Source: Cytophagales bacterium (GTDB taxonomy: Bacteria; Bacteroidota; Bacteroidia; Cytophagales; Cyclobacteriaceae). Taken from it: a DNA stretch of 64,000 bases. The stretch spans positions 1 through 64,000 of the forward strand of contig JAKSDO010000192.1 of assembly GCA_022360055.1 (NCBI GenBank), read 5' to 3'. The notes below the pieces were generated by a model. It saw nothing but the letters and a program-made list of their open reading frames with translations, searched no databases and was not told where the DNA came from. Positions within the stretch are counted from its first letter, which is position 1; every line of letters starts with the position of its first letter. Below, piece by piece: positions 37,901-46,043 of this stretch. The position numbers were made by a program, and so were the translations under genes.

Positions 37901-39598
37901 AGATCCGCCCGGCATGGTAATATACAATTCGATCTCCCTGGTATCGACTTCTTCAACGGTATCGACACTGATGGCCAGCGATCCGAGGATGGTTGCAAAA
38001 AATAAAACAAGTGCTCCGATAAGTGTTCTCGCCGGATATCTCATCGAAAATTTCAGAAACAGGATGTAAATCCGAATCATGCGGCTGCGGATGGATACCG
38101 TTTCGAATAACGATTTGTTTCCGATGCTTCTCTTCATGAAAAAATGCGTAACCATGGGAATGAGCAGCAAGGCGACAAAAAGCGAAACCGCAAGTGTGGA
38201 AATGATGGAGACTCCAATGTGGTTTCCAATCACCTTGATCATGTAATTGGATGAGAAAATAAAAGGAAGAAAAACAGTTATTGTCGTAAGTGTAGCCGCA
38301 AAAATCGAGCGCCACACTTCTCTGGTCCCGGTGAGCACGGCGTCATCAAACGAATTTTTGGCGGTTGCCTGCCGATAAATATTTTCCAACACCACCACAC
38401 TGTTGTCCAGCAACATTCCTATGGCCAGCGCCATCCCCACCAGGGTAAGGCTATTGATGGAAACATCAAAAGCATAAAAGAAATTGAATGCCGTGTAAAT
38501 GGAGATCGGTATCGCCAGTCCGATCACCAATACCAGCCGTATATTCTTCAGGAAAACCCACAATACAAATACAGCTAACAATCCTCCGACCAAAGCCAGT
38601 TCAATGATAGAGGCTATGTTATCTTCCATGATTTCGGCGGTATTTGACTGAACTATGATTTCAATATCCTTGTAGGCCAGTTTTTGATTTAATGTTTCAA
38701 TCATGTCCAGGGTTTTGTGCGACAGATCAATGAGGTTTGATTGGTCATCACTTACAAGTGTGAGTGTAACGGCGTCCTTCCCGTTTACCCGGCTATACGA
38801 AGTTTCTTCCTTCACACCAAAATAGACCCGGGCTACATCTTTCAGCCGGATGTCCCTGTTCTGAAAGATCTTGATGTTTTCAAGGTCATTCAGGTTGGTG
38901 TATTCGGCCGTGATGTTTACGAAAAATCTTTTATCCAGCTCATATACCCGGCCGGCGTACACCCGGTCAACTCCGTTTTGAGTGATGGCATTTCTTATTT
39001 GAAACGGAGTAATCCCATAAGATTTGCAGGCCGGGGGGTCAAGGATGATCTCGACAGATTTTTCCCTGCCACCAAAGACATTGACAGCGGCTATGCCGTC
39101 GATATTTTCAAATTCAGTTGTAATGTCCTCATCTGTTACATTCCTGACCCGGTCGATGCCACCGCTTCCCCTCACCTGCAGACTCATGAATTGATTCGTC
39201 ATTTGCCGGATATCGACCTTCTGAACCATCACCGTAAATTCCTCGGGAAGGGTGTTTTTTACGGCGTCGATTTTTTCCTGCAGTTTAAGGTAGGCAAACT
39301 TCATATTCGCATTTTGAACATAGGAAACATAGATGATCCCCTGACGGTTCTGAGCATAAGAAATCAGTTCTTCGATATCTTCCAGGGTTCCGATCGCTCC
39401 TTCCAAAGGAATTATCGCCTGACTTTCCATATAGGAAGGATCCACTTCAAGCCTGCTGGTCACCTGAACGACAAGAGATGGCAGTTCTACATTTGGCAGC
39501 AACTCAACAGGCAGGTTGTTGTAGGAGATAAAACCAAGCATGCTTAGCCCGATAAAGATCATGCTGATGAATGTTTTTCTCCTGATGATAAAATCCAT
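34913..39598 (-). CDS. RND efflux pump fused to an ABC transporter ATP-binding domain
   Basis: The protein has 1561 residues. Residues 1 to about 1030 are a full RND permease: IRRKTFISMIFIGLSMLGFI, TM4 GMALAIGMLLDNSVVVLENI and TM10 GVVVNNGIILVDYTNIL. This is the D-N type seen in SwrC/YerP-like pumps, not the D-D type of AcrB. A linker with about six extra membrane segments follows (about 1040-1270). The C-terminus is an ABC ATPase with Walker A GPNGAGKTT (Lys 1311), signature FSGGMKQR, Walker B ILIVDEPTAGLD and H-loop STHI. The frame is unbroken. Proton-driven and ATP-driven modules in one chain are unusual. The following ABC-2 permease probably pairs with the ATPase domain. A Gly/Arg-rich stretch (GPGGGRSGGRG) lies in the periplasmic part. 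Confidence 0.93.
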   Translation of the reverse strand: MDFIIRRKTFISMIFIGLSMLGFISYNNLPVELLPNVELPSLVVQVTSRLEVDPSYMESQAIIPLEGAIGTLEDIEELISYAQNRQGIIYVSYVQNANMKFAYLKLQEKIDAVKNTLPEEFTVMVQKVDIRQMTNQFMSLQVRGSGGIDRVRNVTDEDITTEFENIDGIAAVNVFGGREKSVEIILDPPACKSYGITPFQIRNAITQNGVDRVYAGRVYELDKRFFVNITAEYTNLNDLENIKIFQNRDIRLKDVARVYFGVKEETSYSRVNGKDAVTLTLVSDDQSNLIDLSHKTLDMIETLNQKLAYKDIEIIVQSNTAEIMEDNIASIIELALVGGLLAVFVLWVFLKNIRLVLVIGLAIPISIYTAFNFFYAFDVSINSLTLVGMALAIGMLLDNSVVVLENIYRQATAKNSFDDAVLTGTREVWRSIFAATLTTITVFLPFIFSSNYMIKVIGNHIGVSIISTLAVSLFVALLLIPMVTHFFMKRSIGNKSLFETVSIRSRMIRIYILFLKFSMRYPARTLIGALVLFFATILGSLAISVDTVEEVDTREIELYITMPGGSSLDATDKMVREVESRLENIEEKEDIVSRIEEEDAILTIVLKEDFKSLHERSMADVKIRIEESVANIKTAEISFEQPQSSQRFRGPGGGRSGGRGANFQRLMGIGIQQERIEIKGQDFEKMQHVAEDIQYYLEELETIRNVRPNVSDNRPEVHLRFDTRLMSEYGIPLTSVASELNSFQPEVSSGSFFKQGTESYDIIIKNYGREADETKSMSDLKALEIPDENEVSRELQSLSTIFYATGMRNINRVNQEKEIELVYQFESDINASKTLLETARLEIDEIVLSLSLPSGVAVEIIHEESELEEYYFLIAAAFILIYMILASVFESFASPVVLMFSIPLAAIGSFTGLIITGNSLFNTNTLTGFLILLGVVVNNGIILIDYTNILQKQGYRRSRALMISGMARVRPILITAITTIIALMPLAMGEAEYIGSIGAPFAITVIGGLAFSTIFTLIFIPTFYSGLSTALEWWAALDRKIKILQLIALSVACYLIHYHVFSFIWQLANLMLAIVLIPGITYFLMTSLKQAKATIIDDREELNIHIRNLVKVYDRDSRFVREWKSGKKRCDRFSASRTPGSFSKPEQLLWQIPLIGFLVYFGYFYLRAPFWSFITAIGLFFLILTVWNSVITSKENKLFEVIGRILFWGIPMANLIVFQFQWNNPPAVIVIGLIWYLGLTVFVTSNNLFQRRININRLQGRFAGIQRSFYVFVQSIPVIGKKKEPFRALDAVSVNIQNGMFGLLGPNGAGKTTLMRIICGILDQSYGKVRINGMDTNEKREELQGLIGYLPQAFGTYEHMSSWEFLNYQAILKGIVDKKIRENRIEKCLKEVNMHERRHEKIGSFSGGMKQRIGIAQILLHLPKILIVDEPTAGLDPRERIRFRNLLVELSKNRIVIFSTHIIEDISSSCNNVAVLNRGKLKYHGNPQDMTKTAEGHVWQFEVPTGEFDALNEKLLVVHHMRDGDCIRVRCISKEKPHAAAVCVRPNLEDAYLWLIRGEVM

Positions 39599-39610
39599 AA
39601 GTCTGAACCG

Positions 39611-42600
39611 CTAATTCTTTACGTGCATTTTGTCCGTGATCCAATCCACCAATTGATCAATGACGGCATAAACACATGGTATCACGATCAGGGTTAAAGC
39701 GGTCGAGGTAACCAGCCCGCCGATTACCGCCAACGCCATCGGAGACCTTAATGCGGCGCTTTCTCCAAAACCGAATGTCAATGGCAGCAATGCCAGGATG
39801 GTCGTGAGCGAAGTCATAATTATTGGGCGGATTCGTTGCTGACCTGCACCGGTAATGGCCTGTTTCGTGCTTTTCCCGTTTTTCTTCAATTGATTTATAG
39901 CATCGACCAGGATGATCGAATCGTTTACGGCAATTCCCACCAACATGATAATTCCAATATAAGCCATGATATTTAATGGATTGCCGAGAAGGAAGAATAT
40001 CAAAATGGCTCCGACGCCTGCTAAAGGTATGGTGAGTAAAATGGTGAAAGGATGGATCAGGGATTCGAATTGTGAAGCCAAAACCATATACACCAGTATA
40101 AGCGATAGTACCAAAGCAAAGCTCAGGCTCTCCATGGATTCTTTGCGCAATAATTCTTCACCGCTGACGGTGATCTTATAGTTCGGAGGCAGTTGAATGT
40201 TCGATACTTCGGTTTCAATTTTTTTAACGATCCGGTCGAAGTGGAAATCCGGTTTATACTGAGCTGTTACTTCGGCGATTCGATTTTGATTCCTGCGAAT
40301 GATCTCTTTTGGAGCCAGGTTGGTTTGGATCTTTGCCAAATCCTGCAACCGCATAAAATCATTTCCCGAAGTAATTTTCATGTCGGCCAATGCACCCCGT
40401 GATACCTCAGGGAGCTTAATCGTAATATCCTTTAATTCTCCTTCACTATCAAAGTCCCCGGCTTCTGCCCCTTCCAACTGATTTTGAATCTGTGAAATGA
40501 TCTCATTAACGCTAATGTTGAATAAACCGGCCTGATATCTGTCGATGACGAGATCAATTTCCGGGGCACCTCCTTCCATGGAAGTTTTGACGTTGAACAA
40601 CTCTTCCATGGCAGCAAGCTTGTTTTTTACCCGGACAGACAGGGAATCCACCATGTCCAGGTCGTCGCCGGACACTTCGACAATTATCGGAGCGGTATCC
40701 GTGCCCAGGATGGATTGCAAGGCGGTTTCATCCCGGACAAATTCGATGTCCAAATCAGGGATGTTTTCCATTACTGTTCCAAGCGCGTTTATAATCCCCG
40801 AGGCGGAAACAGCCTTATTCTTATTTAAGATGACCCTCAGGCTTCCCGTGTGTTCATCTTCGAATACGGTATTTATCGATTCCGTGTCCGAAGGGCCGAC
40901 ATGCGTATAAATTGTAGCGACATTATCCCCCAGAAGATTTCTTGCGGTCGTTTCAAGTCCGGCTGCGGTTTTATTTGTTCTGGCAAGCCGCGTCCCTTCG
41001 GGTAACTTGAAATTGATGGAAAACTCGTTGCTTTCCGCTTTTGGCATAAATTCATTCCCGACATGAGGAACTACAAATACGGTTCCTGTCAAGAGGGCTA
41101 TTGAAAATACGATCACCACCCACTTCACCCTGAGCGCTTTCTCCAGCGCCTGTCCGTACCATGCAAATTTTATTGATTTGTATTTTTTTGTTCCGGCAGC
41201 ATTTTTAAAAAAACCGTTGAAGAGTACCGGAATGAAAAAGATCGCGACAAACAGGGATGATAAAAGTGAAAAGGCTACCGTCCATGCCTGATCTTTGAAC
41301 AATTCTCCTGAAACTCCCTGTAAATAAACAATCGGGAGAAATACAATGATGGTCGTAATTGTGGAAGCTGTAATCGCGCCGCCGACTTCGGCGGTTCCTT
41401 TGACGGCAGCTTCCTTTGCGCTCAATCCGGATTCCAGATTCCGGAATATATTTTCCATAACGATGATGGCATTATCTACCAACATTCCGGCACCCAGGGC
41501 CAGGCCGCCCAGGGTCATGATGTTTAACGTAAGTCCGTTGAAATACATGAGGTTGAAGGTGGCTATTATGGAAACCGGAATAGCTATGCTGATCACCAAT
41601 GTGGTGCCAATCCTCTTCAGAAAGACAAACAGGACAATTACAGCCAGGCAAATACCGATAAGCGCGGTCTCCTCCACTTCGTCAATGGCATTTGAAATGA
41701 ACGTCCCCTGATTTTGAACAATTTCAAATTCATATCCGGGCAGGGCCTTTTTGATATTTTCAAATGCTTTATCCAGCGATTCCACCACCTTTACGGTGTT
41801 GTACTTTGGTTCCTTGTAAATCGAAAGTCCGATGCTTCGATCCCCGTTGATCTTTACAATGTTTTCCGGATCTTTGTTCTTCAGTTCGATACTTGCCAGA
41901 TCTTTTAGAAATACCGGAGTCTTTTCGAGTAATCGATTGTCCTCTCCCGGTTCTTTAAATGTGACAATGATGTTTCCAATATCCCGTACTTCTTTAAGAA
42001 CAGATTCCCCCTTGATCACGTATTTCATGCCCATCTCATCAATGGAACCTCCGGAAACGTTCCTGTTGTAATTTTGAATTTGCTGGGAGATTATCGAGGT
42101 GGTCAGGTTGTGGGCCTCGAGCAGGTAGTTGTCGGTGGCGATCACTACTTCGGCTACCTCTTTTCCGGATAGCGTAACATCTGCCACGCCTTCCAGCCGA
42201 ATCAGCTCGTTACGGATATAATTTTCTGCCGTTTTTCTCAATTCATCCAGATCATTCAATGATGTATGCGTCATGGCTACCACGACAATTGGAGTCGCGT
42301 TTGGATCGAATTGCGATATGTTAATTTCATCAATTTCCGTATTCTGGCTGTAATCGGTCAGCGCTTTCTGAATATCCAGAAAAGCTTCATCCATATCTTT
42401 TTCCCAGGAATACTCAACCGTGATTAAAGCTGAGCCGACTTTTGAAACCGAAGAGACGCCAACAACATCGGACTGACGGATGGCCAGCGCCTCCATATGA
42501 TCGACAAACTGTTCTTCAATCTCTTCGGGGGGCTTTTCTCCCGCTTTGATTTCTACAAAAATCCTGGGATTATTTAAATCCGGGAAGAGGTCAACCCCCA

Positions 42601-42697
42601 GCTTGCTGAAAGAGATGTATCCCAGCAAAATAATTCCCAACACAATCATGAGCACGGTTACCGGATATTCAAGAGCAAATTTTGTAAGTTTAAGCAT
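39611..42697 (-). CDS. RND efflux pump permease (HAE/SwrC-like)
   Basis: The protein has 1028 residues, the normal length of an RND pump. It has twelve membrane segments and two large periplasmic loops. TM4 reads LGGLALGAGMLVDNAIIVMEN and TM10 MLVGIAVNDSIILVDAI, so the proton-relay pair of AcrB (D-D/K) is replaced by the D-N pattern common outside Proteobacteria. It lies 12 bp upstream of the RND-ABC fusion gene on the same strand. Two different RND subunits can form mixed trimers, as in MdtBC, so a heteromeric pump is likely. The TolC and fusion subunits are encoded upstream. Confidence 0.95.
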   Translation of the reverse strand: MLKLTKFALEYPVTVLMIVLGIILLGYISFSKLGVDLFPDLNNPRIFVEIKAGEKPPEEIEEQFVDHMEALAIRQSDVVGVSSVSKVGSALITVEYSWEKDMDEAFLDIQKALTDYSQNTEIDEINISQFDPNATPIVVVAMTHTSLNDLDELRKTAENYIRNELIRLEGVADVTLSGKEVAEVVIATDNYLLEAHNLTTSIISQQIQNYNRNVSGGSIDEMGMKYVIKGESVLKEVRDIGNIIVTFKEPGEDNRLLEKTPVFLKDLASIELKNKDPENIVKINGDRSIGLSIYKEPKYNTVKVVESLDKAFENIKKALPGYEFEIVQNQGTFISNAIDEVEETALIGICLAVIVLFVFLKRIGTTLVISIAIPVSIIATFNLMYFNGLTLNIMTLGGLALGAGMLVDNAIIVMENIFRNLESGLSAKEAAVKGTAEVGGAITASTITTIIVFLPIVYLQGVSGELFKDQAWTVAFSLLSSLFVAIFFIPVLFNGFFKNAAGTKKYKSIKFAWYGQALEKALRVKWVVIVFSIALLTGTVFVVPHVGNEFMPKAESNEFSINFKLPEGTRLARTNKTAAGLETTARNLLGDNVATIYTHVGPSDTESINTVFEDEHTGSLRVILNKNKAVSASGIINALGTVMENIPDLDIEFVRDETALQSILGTDTAPIIVEVSGDDLDMVDSLSVRVKNKLAAMEELFNVKTSMEGGAPEIDLVIDRYQAGLFNISVNEIISQIQNQLEGAEAGDFDSEGELKDITIKLPEVSRGALADMKITSGNDFMRLQDLAKIQTNLAPKEIIRRNQNRIAEVTAQYKPDFHFDRIVKKIETEVSNIQLPPNYKITVSGEELLRKESMESLSFALVLSLILVYMVLASQFESLIHPFTILLTIPLAGVGAILIFFLLGNPLNIMAYIGIIMLVGIAVNDSIILVDAINQLKKNGKSTKQAITGAGQQRIRPIIMTSLTTILALLPLTFGFGESAALRSPMALAVIGGLVTSTALTLIVIPCVYAVIDQLVDWITDKMHVKN

Positions 42698-42775
42698 GGC
42701 TAAAGGCTGAGAATGGGACTAAGGCTGAGAAAAACCGGAAAGTAAAGTATGTATGAAGAAATGATTTCGTTGATT

Positions 42776-43138
42776 TCATGATTCCGGGGTTTTGATCGAT
42801 GTATCCGATGCCATAACAACTATTCCACTGTCTGCGAATAAGTCATCTTTTATTTTTGCTTCCCGAAGAAAAGCCCGGGCAAAACTCGCCCGTATCCGGC
42901 TTTGGATTTCATACGTGCGGTCTGAGAAAATCCCATAAAACCTCGTCTTGTCGCCCTTCTCGAATTTCCCGAAATCTCCGGCCATGTTGTGCACTACAGA
43001 ATTTGAGGCGCCTCGGACATCAAAGGTCATTCCATCATTCCCTCCCCGCCGGAACTTCTGCGCCATTGAATATATTTTGACCCCAGGCCCCGGGGCCTTT
43101 TGCCACACACTCGTTTCCATAAAATCGTTATATGCCAT
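42776..43138 (-). CDS. Diverged four-helix-bundle (S23/IVP-type) protein
   Basis: The protein has 120 residues from ATG 43138; an in-frame start at 43171 is possible. MAYNDFMETSVWQKA, VRGASNSVVHNMAGDFGKFE and KTRFYGIFSDRTYEIQS follow the consensus of the small four-helix-bundle family first seen as 23S rRNA intervening-sequence ORFs. Several conserved positions are altered (for example NMAGDFGK for the usual NIAEGFGR). It is intact as an ORF but looks as if it is drifting. It interrupts the fusion-subunit and RND genes, with gaps of 34 and 78 bp. It is probably an insertion rather than part of the pump. Confidence 0.65.
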   Translation of the reverse strand: MAYNDFMETSVWQKAPGPGVKIYSMAQKFRRGGNDGMTFDVRGASNSVVHNMAGDFGKFEKGDKTRFYGIFSDRTYEIQSRIRASFARAFLREAKIKDDLFADSGIVVMASDTSIKTPES

Positions 43139-43172
43139 TTTCAAATTTTGTCCTTTTAGTCCGAACCTCATC

Positions 43173-44276
43173 CTATCGAATCACCTTCACCTTAGACCTG
43201 TTCCTCAACGTCTCAAACCCGGCGACGATCAATCGCTCGTCTTTTTTAAGACCTTTCAGAATTTCGATTTCTGTCGCGCTTTCAAGGCCCGTAGAGACAA
43301 TACGTTCGGATGCTGTGCCTCTTTCGACCACGAAAACCGTCTTCCCCCTTTGTTTTGAAAGAATGATTTCTTTGGGGATTACAATTGTACTGTCATTTCT
43401 CGCCACCACAATATCCGCCCGCACAAACATTCCTGGCCGAAGCAAAAGCCCGGGGTTGTTGATAACGACCAGCCCTTTGAACGTCCTGGCCGAAGGATCG
43501 ATGGCCGGACTTAGTTGGGTGATCTTGCCTGTCAACGTATCGTTGGGCAAGGTATAGTTCGTTACCTTAGCTTCCTGGCCAATTTTGATTTGAGCGATGT
43601 CTTTTTCCGGGAGGTTAACTTCCAAATACAACTGCGCATAATTCATAATGGTTACCAATTCACTGCCTGAAGACACTTTCGTCCCATTGGTGTAATAAGG
43701 GAGATCAACAATTATCCCTTTAAACGGAGCTTTTACGTCCATCTTTGCCAATTGAATTTTGGCGTTCTCATATGAATATTCCGCATTGATATACTCCCGC
43801 TCGGAGTTTTTCAATTCCCTCAGGGTTACACCGCCTTTATCGTACAGCGATTCCTGTTTTTCAAATTCGCTTTTTGCAATATCGAGGTTCATTTTTTCAG
43901 ACTCGATCATAATGTTGTTCACATACTCTTCATCTTCAAGCCGGACGATTTTTTGCCCGGCTTCTACGATATCTCCGAGGGCAAATGGCCTTCCGGTTCC
44001 GGGATTCTTCAACAATGTGTAGTCGCCGGCCATTTCCGATGAGAGCGTTACCTCTTTCATGGCGTAAACCGATCCGGTGGTGTTGACATACTGTTCAATA
44101 CTTTTGGTCCGGACTTCCGTTACGGAAACGGGGACTGAAATATCCGTATCAAAGGAAGTGTTATCCGTATTGCACGAAAATATGACCGGCAACAAGGATA
44201 TCAAAAAGATAAAATGCTTATGCCCGGTCGCTTCAAAAAAGTGACGACGAGGTCGATATATATTAATTTTTTCCAT
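43173..44276 (-). CDS. Efflux periplasmic adaptor (membrane fusion) lipoprotein
   Basis: The protein has 367 residues. The lipoprotein signal ends at VIFSC (Cys 35). Next come the beta-barrel/lipoyl halves (QYVNTTGSVYAMKEVTLSSEM and APFKGIIVDLPYYTNGTKVS) around a helical hairpin rich in Glu and Lys (MNLDIAKSEFEKQESLYDKG), then the membrane-proximal domain with RNDSTIVIPKEIILSKQ. It bridges the RND pumps and TolC in the periplasm. It starts 12 bp after the tolC-like stop, in the same transcript. Confidence 0.93.
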   Translation of the reverse strand: MEKINIYRPRRHFFEATGHKHFIFLISLLPVIFSCNTDNTSFDTDISVPVSVTEVRTKSIEQYVNTTGSVYAMKEVTLSSEMAGDYTLLKNPGTGRPFALGDIVEAGQKIVRLEDEEYVNNIMIESEKMNLDIAKSEFEKQESLYDKGGVTLRELKNSEREYINAEYSYENAKIQLAKMDVKAPFKGIIVDLPYYTNGTKVSSGSELVTIMNYAQLYLEVNLPEKDIAQIKIGQEAKVTNYTLPNDTLTGKITQLSPAIDPSARTFKGLVVINNPGLLLRPGMFVRADIVVARNDSTIVIPKEIILSKQRGKTVFVVERGTASERIVSTGLESATEIEILKGLKKDERLIVAGFETLRNRSKVKVIR

Positions 44277-44288
44277 AAAACGGCCGAC

Positions 44289-45773
44289 TTATTTATTTTG
44301 GTAAATTGAATTTTTTATGATCTCTTCCGGGAAATATGACATGTCCCGATCAAAATCCCAGAGGGTTTGGATCTTCATGTTGAGCAATTCCAGTTTGTAA
44401 TCGATCAGAGCTTGCGTAAGCGATAGTTTTTGTTCGGAAAGCTGAGTTTGAAATAAGTTTAAATCCATTCCTGTCAGATCACCGTTTTTATATCTTTCCA
44501 CATTTACTTCATAGGTCAGTTGTGCATTTTTTACCCCTTGCCCTGCAATCTCAATTTGATTGAGGAGATTTTGCAAATTGCGGTATACAGCCCGGATATT
44601 GACGATGATATCTACTCTTTCCTGACTAAAGTCTAACTCACTGGATTGGATTTGGTATTCCGAAGCCTTGATCCTGGATTTTCGTTCGCCCCAATCAAAA
44701 ATGGGAACGGATAAGGTGATCGAAAGCTCCTGGTTGTCCGTCGCAGGATTGTAGATCTGGGTGATGTCTTCGCTGTCGCCGATCAGCCCGAAAGTGGCTG
44801 AAATATTGCCATAAAACTCGTTGAAAGATTTTGTTCTGATCAGTTCAAACTGACTGTTGGCTACGCCTATTTCTCTCTGGCGTAATTCCAATCGTTGAGA
44901 AAGACCATGATCGATGGCCTCTGAGAGATCGATTGGAACGGGATCGACTTCAATGTCTGTCAGGATCTCAAATTCTTCATATATATTCAGTCCGATGAGC
45001 TGTTTGAAATTGTCCTTTGAATTCTCCAACTGAACTTTTTGATTATGGTAATTGCTCTTTGCCGTAGATAAATTCAACTCGGCCTGATAAAGCTCTTCCA
45101 GGGCCAATAGTCCGGCATCCACTTTGTTTTTGGTGATCTCATAATTTTCCTGGGTATTGTCCAGCTCATCTTTTGCAATTTGGAGGGCAAGCGCATTTTC
45201 ATAAACGAGATAGTAATTTTGAGTAACGAAGCGTTCGATGTTCAACCGCTGAAGCGCATATCCGAGAATGGAATTTTCCAGATCCAGCTCCAATTCCTGC
45301 AATTCAAGTTTTGTTCTGTTGTAGGTGAACACGGGCTGATCTAGGCGGATGGTCAGGCTATTGCTAAAGGCCGTGTTCCCGGGGGTCCCCTGATTTTCAA
45401 AATCCTGATACAGAAAACGATTCGTCAGCCGGATGTTTCCGTCCGTCCATTTGATGGGTTGATCGATGTTGAATGTGGCTGCGGATTGGATGATCTGAGT
45501 AGTTCGCCATATGCCGATGGTTTCATCAAACCGCCTTCCATGGCTGAAATACAATGGATTCAGTTGTAAATTAAAATTGGATTTCAGGGAAGCATTTTTC
45601 GCATTGAGAAGCTCCCGGCTAATATTTAATTGGTATTCCGCTTGTTTGATATCCGGGCTGTTTGAAACGGCGATGGCTAAAGCCGAATCCAGGGACAAAA
45701 TCAATTGCCCGTGAAGGGGAGTAAATGGGAAAAGGATGAACGATCCTATGATTAAATTTCTTGTTTTTCTCAT
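44289..45773 (-). CDS. TolC-family outer-membrane channel
   Basis: The protein has 494 residues from ATG 45773. A longer frame starts within the upstream repeat, but ATG 45773 directly precedes the signal peptide (NLIIGSFILFPFTPLHGQ). The two outer-membrane-factor repeats are visible, with long helices such as ALAIAVSNSPDIKQAEYQLN and VERYKNGDLTGMDLNLFQTQ. It forms the outer-membrane exit duct for the adaptor and RND pumps. Two tandem leader repeats end exactly at its start codon, and the short ORF of the nearer copy stops four bases before it, suggesting coupled translation. Confidence 0.93.
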   Translation of the reverse strand: MRKTRNLIIGSFILFPFTPLHGQLILSLDSALAIAVSNSPDIKQAEYQLNISRELLNAKNASLKSNFNLQLNPLYFSHGRRFDETIGIWRTTQIIQSAATFNIDQPIKWTDGNIRLTNRFLYQDFENQGTPGNTAFSNSLTIRLDQPVFTYNRTKLELQELELDLENSILGYALQRLNIERFVTQNYYLVYENALALQIAKDELDNTQENYEITKNKVDAGLLALEELYQAELNLSTAKSNYHNQKVQLENSKDNFKQLIGLNIYEEFEILTDIEVDPVPIDLSEAIDHGLSQRLELRQREIGVANSQFELIRTKSFNEFYGNISATFGLIGDSEDITQIYNPATDNQELSITLSVPIFDWGERKSRIKASEYQIQSSELDFSQERVDIIVNIRAVYRNLQNLLNQIEIAGQGVKNAQLTYEVNVERYKNGDLTGMDLNLFQTQLSEQKLSLTQALIDYKLELLNMKIQTLWDFDRDMSYFPEEIIKNSIYQNK

Positions 45774-45861
45774 CCGTTTATGTTTTTTTAAGTTTGCTGA
45801 CACACGGAGCAATATAATTGTGCTTGTGTGTGTCCTGAATTCGCTCCGGCCGCGCCGGCAT
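45774..45861 (-). repeat. Leader repeat copy 3 (88 bp), abuts tolC
   Basis: On the minus strand a 27-codon ORF (45778-45861) starts with MPARPERIQD and ends with SKLKKT; its TAA is separated from the tolC ATG by four bases (TAA-ACGG-ATG). The hairpin CCGGC-GCG-GCCGG lies at the ORF start. It is nearly identical to copy 4, missing one codon after the ATG. Confidence 0.85.
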
Positions 45862-45952
45862 CCGTTTATATTTTTTTAAGTTTGCTGACACACGGAGCAA
45901 TATAATTGTGCTTGTGCGTGTCCTGAATTCGCTCCGGCCGCGCCGGTTTCAT
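45862..45952 (-). repeat. Leader repeat copy 4 (91 bp), upstream of copy 3
   Basis: A 28-codon ORF (45866-45952) starts with MKPARPERIQ, contains HNYIAP and ends with SKLKKI. Its TAA is again four bases before the next ATG, that of copy 3. The near identity with copy 3 points to recent duplication or gene conversion. Confidence 0.85.
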
Positions 45953-46008
45953 CTTGAGATATTGTCTGATTTGCATTACGTTCAAACATCATTAACGACC
46001 TGCAATCA

Positions 46009-46024
46009 ACCGGTATTTACCGGT
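46009..46024. promoter_or_regulatory. 16-bp inverted repeat upstream of the tolC leader
   Basis: ACCGGTA-TT-TACCGGT is perfectly symmetric over 7-bp arms. It lies between the stop of the ABC/M1 gene (46044) and repeat copy 4. It may be an operator for the tolC-RND transcript. No promoter box of the TAnnTTTG type was seen beside it. Confidence 0.35.
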
Positions 46025-46043
46025 AATTAGCCAGCGCAGAGGG

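Noticed and set aside
38741-39547. A 268-codon plus-strand frame inside the RND-ABC gene
   Set aside because: It is antisense to a conserved RND domain, has no family motifs and shows the composition of a reverse-frame shadow.
45774-45812. Longer N-terminus for the TolC protein
   Set aside because: The extension is repeat sequence and would use a TTG start. ATG 45773 directly precedes a signal peptide and matches the repeat boundary.
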